Assembly: GCA_027317105.1 (NCBI GenBank)
Contig: DAHVFH010000065.1
Location: forward strand, 1 to 14,030
Direction: 5' to 3'
Origin: Cytophagales bacterium
GTDB lineage: Bacteria > Bacteroidota > Bacteroidia > Cytophagales > Cyclobacteriaceae
Length of the DNA stretch: 14,030 bases
A program made the translations under genes and the position numbers. How positions within the stretch are numbered: position 1 is the stretch's first letter; every line of letters begins with the position of its first letter. Shown piece by piece: positions 8,427-14,030 of the stretch. The notes under the pieces are model-generated. The model was given only the letters and a program-made list of their open reading frames with translations. It was not told the DNA's origin and did not search any database.

Positions 8427-9371
8427 ATGCCGGAATTGACCTACGAATCCAAATTTTCACCGCCAGTGCTGGTTGCTTTAACAATCCTTGTTTCAGGATT
8501 GGGGTTTGTCCTCATCGGTCCGCTTATCGGAGTATTTCTGGCAATCCCGTTTATCGAAGGGAACATTATAGGTCAACTTAAAGTCATGGTAATCGACCCT
8601 GTCGGTCACCCTGAATTCAAAATCCCTTTGTATATTATGCAAGGCAGTGCCACACTTTTTGGATTGGCAGTTTTGCCGTCTCTGTTTTGGTTTTCAGCCG
8701 TTCGCAAGGGGATTACAAGCTGGTTTGTTGGTGGGAAAGTTTACGGCTTAATGTTGATGGCGATTCTGGTGATGACCATTGCTTTTATGGCTACCAACTC
8801 TGTGTTTATCGATTGGAACGCCCATTTTGTTTTTCCAGAATTTATGAAAGGATTTGAGTCCTGGGCACGCGCATCTGAAGATCGGGCTGAAGAGATTACA
8901 AAATATTTAACTCAGTTCTCCTCAACGGGGGAATTTGTGCTTGCTTTTTTTGTTATTGCTGTATTACCTGCCTTTGCCGAAGAGTTGATTTTCCGTGGCA
9001 TGTTGCAACCGCAATTATTCCGGATCACAAAGAATATTCATCTGGCCATCTGGACATCGGCCATTTTATTTAGTGCGTTTCATCTCCAGTTCTTTGGGTT
9101 CATTGCCCGTATGCTACTCGGGGCCTTGTTCGGCTACCTGTATTATTGGTCTGGCAATTTGCTGATGCCAATTTTTGGTCATTTTGTTAACAACGGCTTT
9201 TCAGTTCTTGTACTATATTTAAATCAACTTGGCTTGGTAGGAATTGATATGAACTCCACTGAAACAGCACCGTGGCCGGCTGTGATTATTTTTACAGTGC
9301 TCGGAGGCGCTTTTCTTTTTTACTATAAAAATTTCTACGATAAAATCCACGAACAGCCAGATGGCCACTAA
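8427..9371 (+). CDS. CPBP-family intramembrane metalloprotease
   Basis: This is a 314-residue integral membrane protein with about seven or eight hydrophobic helices. It carries all three CPBP (Abi/Rce1-type) glutamic-protease motifs: EExxxR as E185-E186-LIF-R190, FxxxH as F215-SAF-H219, and HxxxN as H252-FVN-N256. Known members process prenylated proteins or bacteriocin-like peptides, or act in membrane-protein quality control; the substrate here is not evident. The frame stays open upstream through the antisense of dus, but the ATG at 8427 is the first start that leaves a sensible N-terminus (MPELTYESKF) before the first helix. This ATG overlaps the alternative dus ATG on the other strand in a single CATG. 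The 3' end overlaps cdsA by 11 bases, indicating cotranscription and probably translational coupling. No promoter consensus is recognisable upstream; it would lie within dus. Confidence 0.9.
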   Translation: MPELTYESKFSPPVLVALTILVSGLGFVLIGPLIGVFLAIPFIEGNIIGQLKVMVIDPVGHPEFKIPLYIMQGSATLFGLAVLPSLFWFSAVRKGITSWFVGGKVYGLMLMAILVMTIAFMATNSVFIDWNAHFVFPEFMKGFESWARASEDRAEEITKYLTQFSSTGEFVLAFFVIAVLPAFAEELIFRGMLQPQLFRITKNIHLAIWTSAILFSAFHLQFFGFIARMLLGALFGYLYYWSGNLLMPIFGHFVNNGFSVLVLYLNQLGLVGIDMNSTETAPWPAVIIFTVLGGAFLFYYKNFYDKIHEQPDGH

Positions 9372-10191
9372 AAAATTTACCAACTTAGTTCCTCGGCTTA
9401 TTACTGGAATTCTCGGTTCGGCTGGAATTATTTTTGGCGTGGTTTATAGTGAGTGGCTCTACTTTGCTGTGTTTTTTATTATCGTTTTATTTTCACTTCT
9501 CGAATTTTATAAACTTTCCGGTATTGATGGACTGCTTCCTCAAAAAACATTTGGCGTTGCCAGCGGATTGATTATTTATTGCCTTTCTTTTTTTATTGAA
9601 CGCGGAACATTACCTCCACGGTATTACTTTTTATTTTTTCCATTTATATCGTTCTTATTCATTTTAAAGTTGTACAAACAGTTTGAACGGAAGCCATTTA
9701 CAAACATTGCCATTACCTTTCTGGGGATTTTTTATACAGCCGTTCCCTTTGCTCTTTTAAATGTGGCGGTCTTTGATAAAGGGGTTTATAATTTCGAAAT
9801 TATTTTGGGTTGTTTGCTGATCCTTTGGGCTACAGACACAGGGGCATATTTTGCAGGCACTTTTTTTGGCAAGCGAAAATTATTTGAGCGGATTTCACCC
9901 AAAAAGTCATGGGAGGGTTTTGTAGGAGGCGCCATTTTTGCAATGGTCTTCGCCTATGGGGCCTCGCTTTATTTTACCTCCTTGGCGCCATGGCAGTGGC
10001 TTTGTATCGGCTGGATCATCATTATTGGCGGCACGTATGGCGATTTAGTAGAATCGTTGCTCAAGCGCAGCATCGAGATCAAAGATAGTGGCGACAGTTT
10101 GCCCGGTCACGGTGGTTTCCTCGATCGCTTTGATGGACTGTTTATCTCCGCACCATTTATCGTGGCTTTTTTAGAAATTATTAAATTTTAA
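9361..10191 (+). CDS. cdsA: Phosphatidate cytidylyltransferase (CDP-diacylglycerol synthase)
   Basis: It converts phosphatidic acid and CTP into CDP-diacylglycerol, the precursor of phosphatidylethanolamine and other phospholipids, in the inner membrane. The 276-residue protein has about eight hydrophobic helices and, near the C-terminus, the complete CdsA signature: KRSIEIKDSGDSLPGHGGFL starting at residue 235 and continuing into the DRFD at 255-258, which includes the metal-binding aspartates. KLFERISPKKSWEGFVGG at about 178-195 is also characteristic of the family. The ATG at 9361 lies inside the last codons of the CPBP gene, in another frame (11-base overlap), with no Shine-Dalgarno, so reinitiation after the upstream stop is likely. 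Length and motifs are normal for the family. Confidence 0.97.
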   Translation: MATKKFTNLVPRLITGILGSAGIIFGVVYSEWLYFAVFFIIVLFSLLEFYKLSGIDGLLPQKTFGVASGLIIYCLSFFIERGTLPPRYYFLFFPFISFLFILKLYKQFERKPFTNIAITFLGIFYTAVPFALLNVAVFDKGVYNFEIILGCLLILWATDTGAYFAGTFFGKRKLFERISPKKSWEGFVGGAIFAMVFAYGASLYFTSLAPWQWLCIGWIIIIGGTYGDLVESLLKRSIEIKDSGDSLPGHGGFLDRFDGLFISAPFIVAFLEIIKF

Positions 10192-10233
10192 AACAGCGAA
10201 GAAATATTCATTCTTTTTAGCGACCTTCATTTT

Positions 10234-10743
10234 ATGAAGAACGGAATTTTGACGATAGCGGGTTTGTTTTATTTTTTATTACCAGGCCTTTCCCAAAAGC
10301 AGCTAGTGATGCTTGAAAGCGGCAACGTGGTGGGGCGGTATTCGGAAGGCCAATATTTTCGATGCGTTCTCAAAAAAAATCACCGCCACACGGAAGGGCA
10401 CATCATTGAACTTCATGACTTTTCGATGATCACTTCCAGCGACACCATAAAATTTCAGGATATTTTGAAAGTAGACATTCATAAACACCGACCCTTTCGT
10501 TGGAATAGTGGAGTAGGTGGCTTGTTGTTTATTAGCGGGATATTGTATTTCGGCATCGATCGGGCAAATGCTGCCATTGGCGTTAATAGTTCGGATCTGC
10601 CGCAATACGTCTGGGTTACCTCATCGATTTTAACCGGGGTAGGAGCGGCTATGATTTTTATCCGGCCACGTTACACGCGGGTCAATACAGGCGTATTTCT
10701 GCACACGGTAGATTATACTTCTCCGTATTATCTACGGCAATAA
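10234..10743 (+). CDS. Small exported/membrane protein of unknown function
   Basis: A 169-residue product. The N-terminus (MKNGILTIAGLFYFLLPGLS) is a signal peptide or first membrane segment. A soluble, probably beta-rich part of about 70 residues follows, with an S-G-N-x-x-x-G-R-Y pattern and an ITSSDTIKFQDILKVDI stretch. Two short hydrophobic segments lie at about 93-108 (GVGGLLFISGILYFGI) and 126-143 (VWVTSSILTGVGAAMIFI), and then a polar C-terminal tail. I do not recognise the family; similar short proteins with this architecture are common hypothetical genes in Bacteroidota. It lies 42 bases after cdsA and 55 before prfB on the same strand. Codon use and composition look like its neighbours, so it is probably a real gene. 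The ATG is the first codon that gives the signal peptide. Confidence 0.75.
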   Translation: MKNGILTIAGLFYFLLPGLSQKQLVMLESGNVVGRYSEGQYFRCVLKKNHRHTEGHIIELHDFSMITSSDTIKFQDILKVDIHKHRPFRWNSGVGGLLFISGILYFGIDRANAAIGVNSSDLPQYVWVTSSILTGVGAAMIFIRPRYTRVNTGVFLHTVDYTSPYYLRQ

Positions 10744-10766
10744 TTTATTTTCTCCCCCTGCCTGCT

Positions 10767-10774
10767 TACCTTCG
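10767..10774 (+). promoter_or_regulatory. Candidate -7 promoter element for prfB
   Basis: TACCTTCG is one base off the Bacteroidota TAnnTTTG element and lies 24 bases before the prfB start, within the 55-base gap after the preceding gene. A T-rich stretch (TTTATTTT, 10744-10751) stands in the -33 region, with TTTA at exactly 19 bases. It is suggestive only, since read-through from cdsA is also possible. Confidence 0.35.
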
Positions 10775-10798
10775 CCAAAATTAATAAATCAATAATTT

Positions 10799-11894
10799 AT
10801 GACTATAGACAAGTTGAGAGACTTGAGAGCCCGCATTGTGGCACTGAGGAGGTATCTTTGACTACGATCGCAAGATTGAAGAAATACAAGATGAGGAACG
10901 CATCAGCCATCAAAATGATTTTTGGAATAACCCCAAGCAGGCTGAGGTTCTTTTGAAAAACATCCGCACAAAAAAGGTGTGGACAGATGCCTATGAAAAA
11001 GTGACCAAGCAATTGGATGACTTGGAGGTACTGAATGAATTTCATGAGGCTGGTGATGTGAGTGAGGAAGAGCTTGACCGCGAGTATTTGTTGGCATCAA
11101 AATCCATTGAGGAGTTGGAGTTTAAAAAAATGCTGAGCCATGAGGAAGATCAGCTTGGTGCGGTGATGGAGATCAATCCGGGTGCAGGTGGAACTGAAAG
11201 CCAGGATTGGGCGGATATGCTCAATCGCATGTACATCATGTGGGGCGAAAACAACGATTATAAAGTATCGCAAATCGATTATCAATCAGGCGAGGTGGCC
11301 GGTATCAAATCGGCAACGCTTGAGTTTGAAGGCGCTTTTGCTTACGGAAAATTGAAATCCGAAATTGGCGTGCATCGGTTGGTGCGGATTTCCCCTTTTG
11401 ATTCTAACCAACGCAGGCATACTTCTTTTGCTTCGATTTTCGTTTATCCCAAAGTGGACGACACGATTGAAATAGAAATCAATCCGGCTGATGTGGAACT
11501 GCAGACTTCGCGATCGGGCGGAGCTGGTGGCCAGAACGTAAATAAGGTGGAAACCAAAGTTCAGCTTACGCATAAGCCTACCGGCATTGTCATAGTTTGC
11601 CAGGTAGAGCGCAGCCAACATGCCAACCGTGAGCGGGCGATGCAAATGTTAAAATCAAAATTGTATCAACGTGAATTGGATAAGCGCAATGCGGCACGTG
11701 ACAAAGTGGAAGCCGGCAAAATGAGAATTGATTTTGGCTCTCAAATCCGGAACTATGTTTTGCACCCTTATAAATTGGTAAAAGATGCGCGCACAGGCGT
11801 GGAGCGCACCGATGCTCAAAATGTGCTGGATGGTGATCTCGATGATTTTATTAAAGCATTCTTGCTGGAGGCACAAGAAAAAACAATAACTTGA
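10799..11894 (+). CDS. prfB: Peptide chain release factor 2 with programmed +1 frameshift
   Basis: RF2 reads UGA and UAA stop codons and triggers peptide release on the ribosome. The gene is split over two frames. Codons 1-20 run from the ATG at 10799 to CTT at 10856-10858 and are followed by an in-frame TGA (10859-10861). Skipping base 10859 joins them to the second frame at GAC (10860), giving the typical ALRRYLDYD junction and 364 residues in all, against 365 in E. coli. The RF2-specific stop-recognition tripeptide SPF (RISPFDSNQ) is at 198-200 and the catalytic GGQ (GGAGGQNVNKVE) at 243-245. An automatic gene caller using only the second frame would start wrongly at 10953 or earlier and lose about 50 residues. 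The gene itself ends with TGA. No Shine-Dalgarno precedes the ATG. Confidence 0.97.
10847..10862 (+). promoter_or_regulatory. prfB programmed +1 frameshift site
   Basis: The site reads AGGAGG TAT CTT TGA C. It has an internal Shine-Dalgarno-like hexamer, a three-base spacer, the slippery CTT codon and the weak-context stop TGA followed by C. It matches the E. coli prfB site (AGG GGG TAT CTT TGA C) except for one base in the hexamer. When RF2 is scarce the ribosome pauses at UGA and slips +1 from CUU to UUU, so RF2 controls its own level. Confidence 0.97.
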
Positions 11895-11914
11895 AATTCA
11901 AAATTTAAAAATCC

Positions 11915-11959
11915 AAATTCAAGATTATCAACTTTTCATTCTTGAATCTTGAATTTTTT
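11915..11959 (+). terminator. Perfect 12-bp inverted repeat plus T run between prfB and radC
   Basis: AAATTCAAGATT (11915-11926) and its exact reverse complement AATCTTGAATTT (11945-11956) flank an 18-base spacer. The right arm runs into a six-base T run ending at 11959, immediately before the radC ATG. The stem plus T run has the form of an intrinsic terminator of prfB, but the stem is AT-rich and thus weak. The bases before it (TTGAAATTCAAAATTT, 11891-11906) repeat the same TTGAA/ATTCAA words, so it may instead be a remnant of an intergenic repeat, or a hairpin affecting radC translation. Confidence 0.5.
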
Positions 11960-12661
11960 ATGAAAATAGACGATTCCAAACCGCTGAATATTAAGGGCTG
12001 GTCTCCAGCGGATCGTCCACGTGAAAAACTGTTATCGAAAGGGACTTCAGCACTGTCTGATGCGGAGTTGATCGCGATACTCATCGGCTCGGGAACGGCT
12101 AAGCTCAGTGCCGTTGAAGTGGGGAAAAAAGTGCTGGCGCATGCTGAAAATAACCTTGACAGTTTGGCGAAGCTCTCCATAAAGGAATTGATGAAAGCAA
12201 AAGGCATTGGCGAAGCGAAAGCCATAACCATTGTTGCCGCGCTGGAGTTGGGGCGAAGACGCAAAGATCACAGCCCTGATGAGAAACCAAAAATAGAAAG
12301 TTCAAAAGCAGCATTTGATTTGATCAAAGGAGATCTAATGGATTTGCCGCATGAAGAGTTTTGGGTGCTGTTACTCAACCGGGCAAATCGGATGTTCAAG
12401 AAGAAACGCATTAGTGAGGGTGGTGTGAGCGGCACGGTAGCCGACCCGAAAATAATTTTTAAACTCGCCCTGGATGAGTTGGCATGTGGGATTATCGTGG
12501 TTCACAACCATCCGTCAGGAAATTTAAAGCCTAGTGACAGCGACATTAATTTGACAAAAAAAATAAAAGAAGGAGGAAAACTTCTTGAGATTTCCTTACT
12601 GGATCATTTGATTATAGCGCACGATCGTTATTTTAGCTTTGCAGATGAAGCGATGATGTAA
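11960..12661 (+). CDS. radC: RadC/MPN-JAB domain protein
   Basis: A 233-residue member of the RadC family, once thought to act in DNA repair; its biochemical role is still unclear. Residues 1-100 hold the N-terminal region (SPADRPREKLLSKG, LSDAELIAILIGSG) and a helix-hairpin-helix DNA-binding motif (LMKAKGIGEAKAITIVAALE, about 77-96). Residues about 110-230 form the JAB1/MPN metalloprotease-like domain. Its JAMM zinc motif is complete: Glu153 (RISEGG), H182-x-H184 in HNHPSG, Ser192 and Asp195. The ATG at 11960 is preferred to an in-frame TTG at 11942, because the TTG and its six codons lie in the right arm of the inverted repeat. The serine hydrolase gene begins 12 bases downstream, so the two are probably cotranscribed. 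Length is normal for the family. Confidence 0.95.
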   Translation: MKIDDSKPLNIKGWSPADRPREKLLSKGTSALSDAELIAILIGSGTAKLSAVEVGKKVLAHAENNLDSLAKLSIKELMKAKGIGEAKAITIVAALELGRRRKDHSPDEKPKIESSKAAFDLIKGDLMDLPHEEFWVLLLNRANRMFKKKRISEGGVSGTVADPKIIFKLALDELACGIIVVHNHPSGNLKPSDSDINLTKKIKEGGKLLEISLLDHLIIAHDRYFSFADEAMM

Positions 12662-12673
12662 AAAATAGTCGGG

Positions 12674-13915
12674 ATGAAAATTTTAGCTGGAATAATTTTA
12701 GTAGTTAGTGTTGGCCTTGGCTTCTTTATATTTTCAAAAAAAAATACTAAGGTGTTGGCCACTCCAATAAGGAAGGACTCTATTCCCAAGGCTACAGAAA
12801 AAGAAGCGTTTGTTTACCCTGATCCTAATCCTTTTGTTGGTAGTGCTTTAAAAGAATTTGAAGGGTTTGTGAATACCGCCATCATTAACCATCAGGTTCC
12901 GGGTGCCGCAGTTGCGATATTGAAAGACACAAGTATAATTTTTTTGAAAGGTTATGGGCTTCGTGATACTCGCAAACCGGATTTGGTAAGCACTCGAACC
13001 ATATTTCGTTTGGGTTCGGTTTCAAAAAGTTTGACAGCCAGTTTGACGGCTGTTTTGGTGAACGAGGGTATTCTGCATTGGGATGATCCGGTCATTGACT
13101 ATTTGCCTGATTTTAAATTAAAGTCTGAAGAAGCAACGAAGAAATTAACCCTCCGTCATTTGCTTTCGCATACAATCGGCTTACCCTATCATGCCTACAC
13201 CATTATGGTAGAAGATCATGCGCCTTTTGATACCCTAATGGATCATTTGAAAGATTTAGATTTGATCGGAGAACCGGGTGAGATTTACAGCTATCAAAAT
13301 GTAGGATTTAGTTTGATTGGTAAAGTAATAGAGAAAGCCACTGGGAAAAAGTTAGAACAAGTTTTTATGGAAAAGCTTTTTGAGCCGTTAGGAATGATAG
13401 ACGCTTCCGCTTCGTATGAAAAAATAATGAAAGCCAGTAATGTTGCTATGCCACACTATGGCACAAAACCCACTACAATCTCTTCGGCTTATTATTCCGT
13501 TGCACCGGCTGGAGGGTTGAATGCCAGTATTCAAGATTTGGGGTTATGGCTAAAAGCAATGATGGGAAATGCCCAAAATGTTTTGCCGCAAAATCGCCTG
13601 GACGAAATGTTTGAGCCGCAAGTTAGAGCGGTTGCCCGTAATCACAATTTTTGGCAATGGAAGCGGGTTCGTAAATCCTACTATGGCTTAGGATGGCGAA
13701 TTATTACTTTTAGCAACGACACGATTGCCTATCATGGTGGTTATGTCAATTCTTATCGGTGCGAAGTGGCGATCAATCAAAAAAAGAAAATCGCAATTGC
13801 TGTGCTGGTGAATGCCCCTAGCTCGCTGGCCAATCAGAGTGTCCCGAAGTTTTTAAAGATTTATGATCGTTATTTGGATTCGATCAAACAATGGAAGCCG
13901 AAACCTATTTTATGA
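12674..13915 (+). CDS. Membrane-anchored serine hydrolase, beta-lactamase/class C PBP fold
   Basis: A 413-residue member of the beta-lactamase-related serine hydrolases (AmpC/DD-peptidase/esterase superfamily). Residues 4-20 form one hydrophobic segment (LAGIILVVSVGLGFFIF) followed by KK, acting as an uncleaved anchor or signal peptide that puts the catalytic domain in the periplasm. The three active-site motifs are present: S115-VS-K118 (nucleophile and general base, in RLGSVSKSL), Y207-Q-N209 (SYQNVGFSLIGKVIE) and H354-G-G356 in place of the KTG box. HxG at the third motif is common in the esterase and peptidase members and less so in true beta-lactamases, so a resistance role is not implied; the substrate is unknown. 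It follows radC by 12 bases and ends in TGA. Confidence 0.92.
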   Translation: MKILAGIILVVSVGLGFFIFSKKNTKVLATPIRKDSIPKATEKEAFVYPDPNPFVGSALKEFEGFVNTAIINHQVPGAAVAILKDTSIIFLKGYGLRDTRKPDLVSTRTIFRLGSVSKSLTASLTAVLVNEGILHWDDPVIDYLPDFKLKSEEATKKLTLRHLLSHTIGLPYHAYTIMVEDHAPFDTLMDHLKDLDLIGEPGEIYSYQNVGFSLIGKVIEKATGKKLEQVFMEKLFEPLGMIDASASYEKIMKASNVAMPHYGTKPTTISSAYYSVAPAGGLNASIQDLGLWLKAMMGNAQNVLPQNRLDEMFEPQVRAVARNHNFWQWKRVRKSYYGLGWRIITFSNDTIAYHGGYVNSYRCEVAINQKKKIAIAVLVNAPSSLANQSVPKFLKIYDRYLDSIKQWKPKPIL

Positions 13916-13975
13916 AATACGCATCGGGAAATCATCTTCAGCCGGTAATGCCTTTTAGAAAATAAAAATTAACCC

Positions 13976-14030
13976 ATGAAATCGCGAAATTTATTTATAG
14001 CGCTTATTGCCCTAGCTTTTGGTTTCATTA
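13976..14030 (+). CDS. Start of an exported protein, cut by window edge
   Basis: An ATG 60 bases after the serine hydrolase opens a frame that encodes MKSRNLFIALIALAFGFI before the window ends. The basic start followed by a hydrophobic stretch is a signal peptide, so the product is probably exported. Only 18 codons are visible and the family cannot be told. The gap before it holds no clear promoter or terminator, so it may belong to the radC-hydrolase transcript. Confidence 0.6.
   Translation, partial: MKSRNLFIALIALAFGFI

Noticed and set aside
8427..9371. CPBP protein as an abortive-infection (Abi) phage defence gene.
   Set aside because: The family name is shared, but the gene sits in a housekeeping setting overlapping cdsA, with no defence neighbours or signs of transfer.
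10859..10861. In-frame TGA after 20 codons of prfB, which could suggest a broken gene or a separate short peptide gene.
   Set aside because: The surrounding AGGAGG-TAT-CTT-TGA-C is the classical RF2 frameshift site, and the +1 frame restores a full-length RF2.

Overview
The window looks like chromosome of a Bacteroidota bacterium, probably of the Cytophagales/Cytophagia type. The reasons are moderate-to-low GC, almost no Shine-Dalgarno sequences before start codons, TAnnTTTG-like promoter elements, a DusB with the 'KIGNIEL...APMEDVSDPPFR' N-terminus seen in that phylum, and secreted TPR-CHAT and PD40-OmpA proteins typical of it. This assignment is inferred from sequence features, not from a search. 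No tRNA, rRNA, CRISPR array, insertion sequence or prophage gene was seen.

Left half (1-8428), all genes on the minus strand. Read in transcription order, dus (tRNA-dihydrouridine synthase) comes first, followed by a 234-base AT-rich gap. Then comes a tight three-gene cluster: a very large exported TPR-CHAT (caspase-like) protein, an exported PD40-propeller/CRD/OmpA protein, and an exported protein of unknown function that runs off the left edge. The gaps between these three are 21 and 10 bases, and all three have signal peptides, so they probably form one operon. They likely make an envelope-located assembly: the OmpA domain would anchor to peptidoglycan, the propeller and TPRs would bind partners, and the CHAT domain would supply a His-Cys protease centre. 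This is the most interesting part of the window.

Right half (8427-14030), all genes on the plus strand. A CPBP-family intramembrane protease overlaps cdsA (CDP-diacylglycerol synthase). A small membrane protein follows, then prfB (release factor 2) with the classical programmed +1 frameshift, radC, a membrane-anchored beta-lactamase-fold serine hydrolase, and the first codons of another exported protein.

The two halves meet head to head at 8426-8429, where the annotated ATG of dus and the ATG of the CPBP gene share one CATG. A GTG start for dus at 8368 fits family length and a TAATTTTG promoter element better. Between prfB and radC a perfect 12-bp inverted repeat followed by a T run ends three bases before the radC start codon.
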